Below are positions 1-6,583 of a DNA stretch of 64,000 nt, one piece after another. The stretch's first letter is position 1. Every line of letters begins with the position of its first letter. Location of the stretch: the IMG/VR virus record IMGVR_UViG_3300037805_000644, positions 124,001-188,000 of that record. One strand, 5' to 3'. Origin of the DNA: a virus. The notes under the pieces were generated by a model. It saw only the letters and a list, made by a program, of their open reading frames with translations, was not told the DNA's origin and did not search any database. The translations under genes were made by a program, and so were the position numbers.

Positions 1-1
1 G

Positions 2-733
2 GGGGTCATCCACCTGGTGAACGTGGAGGGCGGGACCACCTGGGTCAACCTGTCCGACCAGGGTCGAGAGATTCTTGGGAATTATGGTCCGGGTTGGGAT
101 CCCACAGCGCACTTTTACCAGGGCCACATCGGAACCGCTGTAGTGATCTGCGATGTCCTCCGGGAATTGGGCCGTGAGACCGACCTGGAAGAACTCGTCA
201 GGCTGACGGGCTGGAAAACGGTCGGCAGCAAGATCAGAGACTGGGAGCTGGATCACGCAGGCGTTGTCCTCATCGGGAAAAAGAACACCGGACGCTGCCT
301 CACCTACCAGCTTATCGGGAACCCCACCCCCCAGGAAGCTTACGCCCGGATCGACGCCCAGCGGGAGATTCGGAAGGCTCGGAAGGCGGCGAAGAGGGCG
401 GCAGCAGAGGCTTTGGTGATCGAGGCCGACACCCCGATCACCAAAGCCTCCGCCCTATGGGCCGCCCAGCTCTGGAAAACGAAACCAGCGGGCACCGAGA
501 CGAAAGGGGAGGAGGATCTGGATCTCCTGGTGAACTCCCTCCCGGATAGCCCGGAAACTCTGCACACCTCTCAGGGGTACAGCATTCAGGTTCTCCTGAC
601 CCGAGCCGTCCGTGTGGAGGGGGTTCATTTCACCACTCCGGCCGGCACACCCCTTTTGGCAGATAACCTGTCGGAGAAAGAGGCCCGCTCCCTACTTGAT
701 GTTTTTCGGGAAACCCTGAAAAACATCAAGTAG
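2..733 (+). CDS. Hypothetical protein, 5' end outside window
   Basis: The reading frame is open to the left edge, so this is probably the 3' part of a longer gene. The first in-window candidate start is a GTG at 17, which has no convincing ribosome binding site. About 240 residues are visible. The middle has a segment resembling a small DNA-binding fold (residues about 55-95 from the GTG, ending GRCLTYQLIG), followed by an Arg/Lys/Ala-rich helix and an acidic C-terminal part. I do not recognise a family. A GTAGAGT element (754-760) lies between it and the next gene. Confidence 0.6.
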   Translation, partial: GVIHLVNVEGGTTWVNLSDQGREILGNYGPGWDPTAHFYQGHIGTAVVICDVLRELGRETDLEELVRLTGWKTVGSKIRDWELDHAGVVLIGKKNTGRCLTYQLIGNPTPQEAYARIDAQREIRKARKAAKRAAAEALVIEADTPITKASALWAAQLWKTKPAGTETKGEEDLDLLVNSLPDSPETLHTSQGYSIQVLLTRAVRVEGVHFTTPAGTPLLADNLSEKEARSLLDVFRETLKNIK

Positions 734-804
734 GGGGGCCCACCCCCCCTATCGTAGAGTAATCCCCAAACCCGGGCTCCGGCCCACCCCAAAGGAGCAA
801 CGCC

Positions 805-1008
805 ATGAGCGTGCAAAGCGAAGTTCAGGACCTCATCACTATCCTCACCAACTCCCTGGAGGACGCAGGCAAGGTGGACCTGGGGGTCAAGGCCGCCTCC
901 CCCCGCCTCCGCAAGGAGCTGGCCTATGTCCGCGACACCTGCCAGGAACTGCGGAAAGCGTCCAGTGACGCCACCCGGAGCGTGAAGAAAGAAACTGTCG
1001 CGGACTGA
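805..1008 (+). CDS. Small hypothetical protein (67 aa)
   Basis: This is a short, charged, mostly helical protein (MSVQSEVQDLITILTNSL...) with no signal peptide or membrane segment. AAAGGAG lies upstream of the ATG at 805. A strong terminator follows directly after its stop. The helical composition and small size suit a phage accessory or regulatory peptide, but no family is recognised. Confidence 0.6.
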   Translation: MSVQSEVQDLITILTNSLEDAGKVDLGVKAASPRLRKELAYVRDTCQELRKASSDATRSVKKETVAD

Positions 1009-1021
1009 GAACCCCAAGCCG

Positions 1022-1069
1022 AAAAAACAAAGCCCCCGTCTGGTCCTCCAGGCGGGGGCTTTGTTTTTT
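1022..1069 (+). terminator. Rho-independent terminator
   Basis: An A-tract, a GC-rich stem (AAAGCCCCCG paired with CGGGGGCTTT) with inner CTGG/CCAG pairing, and a T-tract form a long near-perfect hairpin. It is symmetric enough to act in both directions. It separates the 67-residue gene from the next small gene. Confidence 0.85.
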
Positions 1070-1095
1070 CTGACCCTACACCAGAGGAGACAACA

Positions 1096-1308
1096 ATGGA
1101 CCAGCAAACCCGAGACCTGCTGAACGCAGCAATCAACGGAGCCCGAATGGCGGCTCGACGCGCCCGTCAGCCATTCGAGGGGCAGCGCAATGATCAGGCC
1201 CGTATCGCAAACGCTGCGGCCACCCAAATTGAGATGGCAGGGCTGGCCCTAGCCGGCCTGCGAGAGCAAGCCGATGCGGGGCCCGACCTTTTTGAGAATA
1301 GGGGGTAA
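1096..1308 (+). CDS. Small hypothetical protein (70 aa)
   Basis: The ATG at 1096 follows AGAGGAG at good spacing. The product is Ala/Arg-rich and predicted helical (MDQQTRDLLNAAINGARMAA...), with no recognised domain. Its stop codon overlaps the -35 part of the promoter-like motif that serves the next gene, a compact arrangement also seen at 5824. Confidence 0.55.
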   Translation: MDQQTRDLLNAAINGARMAARRARQPFEGQRNDQARIANAAATQIEMAGLALAGLREQADAGPDLFENRG

Positions 1309-1332
1309 CAATCCGGCTTTCGGTAGTAGGTG
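1304..1332 (+). promoter_or_regulatory. Class I phage promoter-like motif
   Basis: GGTAAC (1304-1309), 17 bp, TAGGTG (1327-1332), followed by AGGTGAAC and then a GGAGG ribosome binding site for the gene at 1353. The same bipartite arrangement recurs at least seven more times in the window, always directly upstream of a gene. Confidence 0.75.
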
Positions 1333-1352
1333 AGGTGAACGAAGGAGGCCAC

Positions 1353-2639
1353 ATGAGCCAGGACACCACCCGCTGCTACACCATCCCAGCCCACAATGAG
1401 GCCGAGTTGCAGAAGCGCCTGAACCTCATGGGTCGACGGGCGGCCAAGCTCGGTCTCCCTGCCCCCACGGCAACTCAGACGGCAGTCGAGTTCCGCCCCG
1501 TTCGGAAAAACGGCAAGCCCGTCCTCACCAGCTCGGGTGAAGCCGTCACCTCCAAGTGGCTCACCTTTGAGGTGAGCGCGGCCATTGTCAAGCTGGCCGG
1601 TTGGACCTTCCTGGGCACCGTCGAGCACACCCCCCATGGGAACATCCTCCGGGCCACTCCGGCGGGTGGTGACCTGGACCTCACCAAGTTCCGCAAGGAC
1701 AAGCCCACCTGCGACCACTGCAACACAAACCGGCAACGCAAGGACACCTACCTGGTTCTCCACGAGACCGGGGAGATTCGGCGAGTTGGCAAGAGCTGCA
1801 TCCAGGCGTTCCTGGGCAAGGATGCCCTGTCCAGCCTGACCTATGAGATTCAGCTCGATGATCTCGATGAGCTGGAAGAGTTCGGCGGGTTCGGGCGCTG
1901 CACGCCCTTCTACGGCATTGGGGATGTCTTGAGCACCACTGCCACCACCATCCGCCGCTTGGGGTGGGTGCCCCGCAGCAAGGCAGATGAGGGCTCCTGG
2001 GCCACCGCTGATGTCGTCTGCATGTGCCTTGCAAACCCTGAGGCTGCCCGTCGGGCGGGTCTCGGCCCCATCCTGGATGATTACACGGACAACGACACCA
2101 AGACGGCCAGCAAGGCCCTGGAGTGGGCACGCTCCATCGATGAGGACACCCCCAACGACTACCTGAGCAACCTGCGGGTTTCCTGCATGGCCGATGACAT
2201 TGAGGGTCGGGGGTTCGGCATCGTGTGTTCGGCGGTCTCCGCCTACAACCGGGAAATCTCCCGGGAAGCCCAACGCAAGGCGGAGCGTGAGGCCACGGCG
2301 GACTCCAAGCACCTGGGCAACATCGGTGACCGGATCAATGCCAAGAAGCTTCCCAAGAAAGACCGGGATGCGGGTAAGTCTGCCATCCCCCCCTTCGAGG
2401 CGACGATCACCCGCTGTTACGCTTTCGAGTCTGACTTCGGGGTCCGAACCCACCTCAAGTTCTGCACCCCTGAGGGCAACGTCCTCGGGTGGTGGGCGGC
2501 TGGCGACTACGACTACGCCGTTGGCGACAAGGTCTGGATCTCCGGCGGCACCGTCAAGAAGCACGGCGAGTACCAGGGTGTCCTTGAAACCACCCTCAAC
2601 CGGGTCAAGCTCCTCAAGCGGGAGCTGGTTGACGCATGA
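1353..2639 (+). CDS. Zinc-finger protein with OB-like C-terminus
   Basis: 428 residues. The ATG at 1353 was chosen over an upstream GTG because GGAGG precedes it. A CxxC pair (CDHC) followed by a Thr-Tyr-Leu-Val strand and a VGKSCIQAFLG segment (around residues 120-155) is an arrangement I have seen in uncharacterised plasmid and phage proteins. Residues about 340-425 look like an OB-type beta barrel ending in a KHGEYQGVLETTLNRV stretch, which suggests nucleic-acid binding. It has its own class I promoter and overlaps the next gene by 4 nt. The function in DNA metabolism is inferred, not shown. Confidence 0.65.
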   Translation: MSQDTTRCYTIPAHNEAELQKRLNLMGRRAAKLGLPAPTATQTAVEFRPVRKNGKPVLTSSGEAVTSKWLTFEVSAAIVKLAGWTFLGTVEHTPHGNILRATPAGGDLDLTKFRKDKPTCDHCNTNRQRKDTYLVLHETGEIRRVGKSCIQAFLGKDALSSLTYEIQLDDLDELEEFGGFGRCTPFYGIGDVLSTTATTIRRLGWVPRSKADEGSWATADVVCMCLANPEAARRAGLGPILDDYTDNDTKTASKALEWARSIDEDTPNDYLSNLRVSCMADDIEGRGFGIVCSAVSAYNREISREAQRKAEREATADSKHLGNIGDRINAKKLPKKDRDAGKSAIPPFEATITRCYAFESDFGVRTHLKFCTPEGNVLGWWAAGDYDYAVGDKVWISGGTVKKHGEYQGVLETTLNRVKLLKRELVDA

Positions 2640-3532
2640 GAGGCATCGACCCCCAAGACCTAAAGCAGTTCGCCCATTTCGGGCTTGCTGAGAACTCTGA
2701 GCGGCCCGAGGTTCAGAACCCCGGCGAGCGTTACCTGGAGGCGTTCCCTGCGCTTGGGGGGCGGTGGATTCAAAAGCCCGGGGATTTTGAGCGTTACCTC
2801 TCCCGGTTTCCCCTGGAGAGCCTGGAGCGGGTCTTCACCCTTGAGGAGAATTACCGGCTCTGGATGCAAAGTGCTTGGCAATGCCCTTTCGGGGAGCGGG
2901 TTCGTAAGTCCTTGGGACCGGAACGGGCCCTGTACAAGATCCAAAACTCCATGTGGCGGTCCCACTTCAAGCGGGACTGGAACCAGGTTGTGCGGGTCCT
3001 TGAGGGCATCCCGAAGTTCCGGCTCGGCGACCTGGAACTCCGGTTGGACATCACCACCGGATCCAATGACAAGGGTTACTGCGTCTTCCACCGGAGTGAG
3101 AAAGACGGGTTGCCCAAAGACAAGTACCTGTACCTAGATGGAACCATGGGCTTCGTGATCTACCACAAGGGCAAGCCCGTGGGGGTCATTGGGTTCTCCC
3201 CCATCATCGGCGGGGTCCTCCTCAACCAGGTGCAGATGATCAAGCCCAAGGGCAACCGCTGGCTCTACAAGCTGGAGAAGCCGCTGTTTGAGATGGTGGC
3301 TGAGGCCATGTGTGAGGCGTTTTCCGACTGCGGGGGGGTCTTCCTCGTGCAAGGTGCAAGTGCCGTCCAGCAGATTCGGCAGGCATATGGTACCGCAGAC
3401 TCCGTCAAACCCGAGGTAGCCAGCCGTATCCAAGCCTTTTACGACCAACCCCTCTCAAATCTGAACCGAGGAGAAACCCTCTCTGTGAGGGGGAACCTGT
3501 TCTACAGGCTGGAGGCTGCATGGCCGCAGTGA
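2636..3532 (+). CDS. Hypothetical protein, possible GNAT-like fold
   Basis: 298 residues, with the start in an ATGA overlap with the preceding gene, so the two are probably translationally coupled. The centre (about residues 175-240) has the pattern of strands FVIYHKGKPVGVIGF, then a linker, then a long helix KPLFEMVAEAMCEAF. This resembles the acetyl-CoA-binding half of GNAT-type proteins, but there is no clear R/QxxGxG loop. Treat it as a conserved-looking phage protein of unknown role, possibly acting with the zinc-finger/OB protein before it. Confidence 0.55.
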   Translation: MRGIDPQDLKQFAHFGLAENSERPEVQNPGERYLEAFPALGGRWIQKPGDFERYLSRFPLESLERVFTLEENYRLWMQSAWQCPFGERVRKSLGPERALYKIQNSMWRSHFKRDWNQVVRVLEGIPKFRLGDLELRLDITTGSNDKGYCVFHRSEKDGLPKDKYLYLDGTMGFVIYHKGKPVGVIGFSPIIGGVLLNQVQMIKPKGNRWLYKLEKPLFEMVAEAMCEAFSDCGGVFLVQGASAVQQIRQAYGTADSVKPEVASRIQAFYDQPLSNLNRGETLSVRGNLFYRLEAAWPQ

Positions 3533-3583
3533 CCATCGAAATGTCCCGCTTACTGCCCTGGAGCGCGTTCAGCTCCATCGTTT

Positions 3584-3612
3584 GGTAACTTTTGACCACT
3601 CGGCAGTAGGTA
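3584..3612 (+). promoter_or_regulatory. Class I phage promoter-like motif
   Basis: GGTAAC (3584-3589), 17 bp, TAGGTA (3607-3612), then AGGTGAAC and an AAAGGAGG ribosome binding site before the ATG at 3632. This is one of the best copies of the motif. Confidence 0.78.
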
Positions 3613-3631
3613 AGGTGAACAAAGGAGGACC

Positions 3632-3910
3632 ATGAACGTGCCCGTCGAAGAGTTCATCAAGAACGGCACCCAGGAGTTCATCGACCGCGACTTCCGGGTC
3701 ACCGTCGAGTTCTCGACCACCCCCGAAAAGATCGGGGTCATCTACCCGTTCATCCGAAAAGCCAACCAGGACCTCCGAGCGGCCTGGGTCAAGGCCACTG
3801 AGAGCAACCCCGAGGCGGCGCTCGGGCGTTGGACCATCACCACCTGTGAGGTCTGCAACGAGTACAGCGAAGGGCATTACCTGCTCGTCGAGATCGAAAG
3901 GATCCCATGA
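3632..3910 (+). CDS. Hypothetical protein (92 aa)
   Basis: It starts at the ATG after AAAGGAGGACC, under its own class I promoter. The product is a small alpha/beta protein (MNVPVEEFIKNGTQEF...) with a Cys pair near the end (CEVC), no membrane segment and no recognised family. It overlaps the following zinc-finger gene by 4 nt (ATGA), so both are probably made from one short transcript. Confidence 0.65.
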   Translation: MNVPVEEFIKNGTQEFIDRDFRVTVEFSTTPEKIGVIYPFIRKANQDLRAAWVKATESNPEAALGRWTITTCEVCNEYSEGHYLLVEIERIP

Positions 3911-4113
3911 TCTGCAAGGGTTGCGGGAAACAGCTCACAGGCAGGACCTACATGACGCCCCCTGAGGGGGACCGTTACTGCTCAAAGGAGTGCATCGTGA
4001 AGGACGCACTCCGCATCTACCACGGGCTTGGTGGGGGCCGGGGCGCTGAGGGGCGGATAAGGCGGAACCTAGAGCGGGGGGCAGGGATGTTCCTTAACCC
4101 TTACTCCCCATGA
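3907..4113 (+). CDS. Small zinc-finger protein (68 aa)
   Basis: The N-terminus carries CKGCGK and, about 20 residues later, YCSKEC. This gives a four-cysteine zinc-binding knuckle typical of small treble-clef or zinc-ribbon proteins. The C-terminus is Gly/Arg-rich. The start overlaps the stop of the preceding gene. It is probably a nucleic-acid- or protein-binding adaptor; no more specific assignment is possible. Confidence 0.65.
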   Translation: MICKGCGKQLTGRTYMTPPEGDRYCSKECIVKDALRIYHGLGGGRGAEGRIRRNLERGAGMFLNPYSP

Positions 4114-4136
4114 TCCTCAAGGATTGGGTCTTTGAA

Positions 4137-4166
4137 GGTAACACCTCAACCACTTGGTAGTAGTTA
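4137..4166 (+). promoter_or_regulatory. Class I promoter-like motif (18-bp spacer)
   Basis: GGTAAC (4137-4142), 18 bp, TAGTTA (4161-4166). This copy is slightly degenerate, with a spacer one base longer, but it shares the GTAGTAG context. It precedes the two-helix membrane protein gene at 4197. Confidence 0.6.
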
Positions 4167-4196
4167 GGGTAAGCGGAAGCCCTATTGGAGAAACTG

Positions 4197-4463
4197 ATGC
4201 CCGTAACCCTCGCCAACTTGTCGATAACCCCACCGCCAGTGCGACCCACTCCCACCAACACACAGGTGGTGCTCACTTTGTGGATCGTATGCACCCTCGG
4301 GGTTAGCTGTGCTTTCATCGGGCTCACCTGGGGTAATCTCATGGCCCTGCCCACTTGGTGGGCGGCTGTGGGGTTCACCGCAGGGTTACAGTTGTTCGCT
4401 GGGGTGTGTGCCGCCCTCGGGCTCATGGTGGGCATGGGACCCGCCCTTGCGGCGGCTCGATAG
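4197..4463 (+). CDS. Small membrane protein, two TM helices
   Basis: 88 residues from the ATG at 4197, which follows TTGGAG at good spacing. Two hydrophobic segments (about residues 25-45 and 53-80) are separated by a short Trp-containing loop, and the N-terminus is Pro/Thr-rich. This topology is compatible with a holin-like or superinfection-exclusion protein. There is no adjacent endolysin, so a lysis role is not supported. Confidence 0.6.
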   Translation: MPVTLANLSITPPPVRPTPTNTQVVLTLWIVCTLGVSCAFIGLTWGNLMALPTWWAAVGFTAGLQLFAGVCAALGLMVGMGPALAAAR

Positions 4464-4482
4464 CACTTACAGGAGAAAATCG

Positions 4483-5391
4483 ATGTCCACTCTGAAAGCC
4501 CTCATGCTGGCGTCTGCGGCGCTCGGCACCAACCTTGTGCAGCCGGAGCCAGGTCTCCCGTTTTACCGACGCGAGACTGACCCCTTCACGGGCACGTCCG
4601 GCTGGATGCTTGATCGGTTCGACCTGATCGCTGCGGCTGCCTTTGAGCAGCCCATGACCCGTAAGGTCGTCACCCGCGTCCGCACGGGTAAGACCGGACC
4701 TAAGCTGCGCCAGCGGCAGTATGGCTACACAACGACGTTTGAGCGGGACGCTGCCCATGTGCCCGCTGGTACCCCCATCCGCGTCCTTGAGACTCCTCAC
4801 GACAGCGATGGTGCCGTGCTGTGCATCATCGGAACAAAGGACCTCAAGGGGAAACGCCGCTATGTGGATCGCTCCCACATCGCACCTCATGCGGACTCGC
4901 CCGTGTATGCCTTCTGGCATGCCTGGGTCCGCAGTGCAGGGACGCACTACATCCCCACGTACGTCAAGCTACTGGACGCCTATGGGATCTCCGTCAAGGG
5001 CCCCTACAACCCCCTGGAGCTATCAGACGTTGAGGTGGTTGCCTGGGAGAGCGCGGAAACCGCGTTTGCGCCCACCTACAAGGGCCTTGGGGAACCCAGC
5101 GCCCACCCCTGGTTGATCACGGTGTTTGGGGATGTCGTGATCAAGTTTGAGTCCGACATCAAAACCGCAATGGAGGTTATCGCCGAACTTAATGGTGTGG
5201 CCGCGACGTTTAACGTCCGGGCAGGGCTTGAGCGTGCTCTGGTCAGATACCGCCACGTCGGGTCGTACCAACGAGGCAGCCTGGCCCTGCAAGAGCGCAC
5301 CCAAGCCGCATTCGCTCGGCGTGCTTTCCGGCTCATCGCGGACGCCAAGGGCGCCTCAAAGGTTGAAATCCTGGCGGCCTGCAAAGGATAG
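4483..5391 (+). CDS. Hypothetical protein (302 aa)
   Basis: The start is the ATG at 4483 after AGGAG; the frame extends further upstream but only inside the previous gene. The first 15 residues (MSTLKALMLASAALG) are hydrophobic but lack a clear cleavage site. The body is mixed alpha/beta with a basic segment (residues about 55-85) and many Tyr/Trp residues. No family is recognised. It sits between a small membrane protein and a predicted lipoprotein, so all three may act at the envelope. Confidence 0.55.
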   Translation: MSTLKALMLASAALGTNLVQPEPGLPFYRRETDPFTGTSGWMLDRFDLIAAAAFEQPMTRKVVTRVRTGKTGPKLRQRQYGYTTTFERDAAHVPAGTPIRVLETPHDSDGAVLCIIGTKDLKGKRRYVDRSHIAPHADSPVYAFWHAWVRSAGTHYIPTYVKLLDAYGISVKGPYNPLELSDVEVVAWESAETAFAPTYKGLGEPSAHPWLITVFGDVVIKFESDIKTAMEVIAELNGVAATFNVRAGLERALVRYRHVGSYQRGSLALQERTQAAFARRAFRLIADAKGASKVEILAACKG

Positions 5392-5393
5392 CC

Positions 5394-5828
5394 ATGAAGC
5401 GCGCCCTCCTCCTCGCCCTCCTTGCAAGTTGCTCGGCTCGACCGAGCCCTTGGGGACACCCCAAGGGCTCCCTCACGAGATGGCCACCCTCAACCCCGCA
5501 ATCCGTTGAGGTGGCCAACCCACACGCTGCATTCAACCGGGCACGCCGGGCAATGGACAACCTGGGGCTGAACTTGCAGGTAGCCGACCGATCCTTGGGG
5601 ATCCTCACCACGGAATGGACAAGCCGAGCCGCTGGGTGTGGGGAGATGTTCTCTTGCCCAAAGGGGCACATCCAGATCCGTTACCGGGTGGTGGTGACCA
5701 AGACCCAGGCCACGGTCTCCATCCAGTCTCGTAAGGGCTACCGTAAGCTAGAACACCACCCTGCGACCGAGGAAGCTCTCCGAAACCAGGAGTTCCTGGC
5801 TCAAGCTCTCGCAGATCTTTGGCGGTAA
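5394..5828 (+). CDS. Predicted lipoprotein (144 aa)
   Basis: The N-terminus MKRALLLALLASCS is a short type II signal peptide with lipobox LASC, predicting lipidation of Cys13. The mature part is soluble, with a Cys pair (CGEMFSC, about residues 82-88) and a beta-rich region carrying the pattern IQIRYRVVVTKTQATVSIQ. Small phage lipoproteins are often outer spanins or superinfection-exclusion factors; which applies here is unknown. It starts 3 nt after the preceding stop. A class I -35 element overlaps its stop codon. Confidence 0.6.
   Translation: MKRALLLALLASCSARPSPWGHPKGSLTRWPPSTPQSVEVANPHAAFNRARRAMDNLGLNLQVADRSLGILTTEWTSRAAGCGEMFSCPKGHIQIRYRVVVTKTQATVSIQSRKGYRKLEHHPATEEALRNQEFLAQALADLWR
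5435..5470. repeat. Overlapping inverted repeats inside lipoprotein gene
   Basis: A perfect 12-bp inverted repeat with a 3-base loop (arms 5444-5455 and 5459-5470) overlaps a second 6-bp inverted repeat (5435-5440 with 5443-5448). The two hairpins cannot form together. They lie just after the codons of the lipobox. Confidence 0.6.
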
Positions 5829-5852
5829 CTTTCAACCACTCGGTAGTAGGTA
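5824..5852 (+). promoter_or_regulatory. Class I phage promoter-like motif
   Basis: GGTAAC (5824-5829), 17 bp, TAGGTA (5847-5852), then AGGTGAAC. It is nearly identical to the copy at 3584, including the spacer end CCACTCGG. It precedes the gene starting at 5878. Confidence 0.78.
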
Positions 5853-5877
5853 AGGTGAACGCTTAGGGGGAATTTGC

Positions 5878-6291
5878 ATGAAACAGCTACCGCAGAATGC
5901 TCAAGAGTTGGTGGAGTACCTTGGCGACGGCTGGACCGTGTGGGTGCCGGAACCCTGGCCCGATTACCTGGGAGACCTGGGGCCGACGGCAGGGGACGAG
6001 CGTGTGGGTGCTCAGAAAGAAGGTTGGGCTGTTTTTATCGAGTATTTCGAGACGGACGGAACGCTCTACCAAGGAGAGTTGGCAGGTATCGACAACACAG
6101 GGTACCTGGACACGCCTGAGGAGGTACTGCGTAATCTCGAACGTACTCGCGAGATTGTTATTGAGAAAGCCCAAAAGAGGTTGGCTCAGTGGCAGCAGAT
6201 CAAAACGCTGGCGGAGTTGTCGGCTACGTCGACTCAAGGCAGCGGCTCTGCCCCGCATCTGGCTGCCGGAACCACTTGTCACGGGCGCTGA
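5878..6291 (+). CDS. Hypothetical protein (137 aa)
   Basis: The ATG at 5878 follows TAGGGGGAATTTGC. The first half is rich in Trp and acidic residues (GDGWTVWVPEPWPDYLGD). The middle contains a long helix (PEEVLRNLERTREIVIEKAQKRLAQWQQ). The last 20-25 residues look non-conserved and overlap the end of a minus-strand gene at 6224. No domain is recognised. Confidence 0.6.
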   Translation: MKQLPQNAQELVEYLGDGWTVWVPEPWPDYLGDLGPTAGDERVGAQKEGWAVFIEYFETDGTLYQGELAGIDNTGYLDTPEEVLRNLERTREIVIEKAQKRLAQWQQIKTLAELSATSTQGSGSAPHLAAGTTCHGR

Positions 6292-6448
6292 CCGCCTTGT
6301 CGAAGCTGTCAAGGCAACCCGACAGGAAAGACGCGAGCATGAAATCCGGCGAGTTGGACCCGTTCTCCATCGAGTGCTTGTTAATCAGACTGCGCAACTC
6401 TTCTTCAAAAGTCGGCTTCTCTGCGGTGGGTGTGCTGAGCGATTGCAT
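6224..6448 (-). CDS. Conserved phage hypothetical protein (74 aa)
   Basis: The segment FEEELRSLINKHSMENGS, followed by SPDFMLASFLSGCLDSFDKAV and RDKW, matches a small protein very common in environmental phages and prophages. It has no known function. The ATG at 6448 follows AGGGGGATAAGG. It runs convergently with the preceding plus-strand gene, overlapping by about 70 nt at the 3' ends. It was chosen over the opposing frames because of the family match. Confidence 0.75.
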   Translation of the reverse strand: MQSLSTPTAEKPTFEEELRSLINKHSMENGSNSPDFMLASFLSGCLDSFDKAVSARDKWFRQPDAGQSRCLEST

Positions 6449-6583
6449 CCTTATCCCCCTTGTTATGGGCCAGGGTACCTAGATTAGGCCCCTGTGGGTT
6501 GACTATGGTGCCCCGAGGCTATGGAAGCAACCTCTTTCAAGAAAACTCAGCCTGAGTACCAACTCAGTACCCGAAGGGACCAC

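Noticed and set aside
1194-2564. 456-codon minus-strand frame across the zinc-finger/OB gene
   Set aside because: The plus-strand gene has a class I promoter, GGAGG and a Cys-rich motif; the minus frame has none.
4197-5828. Lysis cassette (two-helix membrane protein plus lipoprotein as holin and spanin)
   Set aside because: No endolysin nearby, and the intervening 302-residue protein has no lytic motif; the features alone are too generic.
6189-6482. Plus-strand frame of 97 codons opposite the small conserved phage gene
   Set aside because: The minus-strand product matches a recognisable phage protein pattern and has a ribosome binding site; the plus frame does not.
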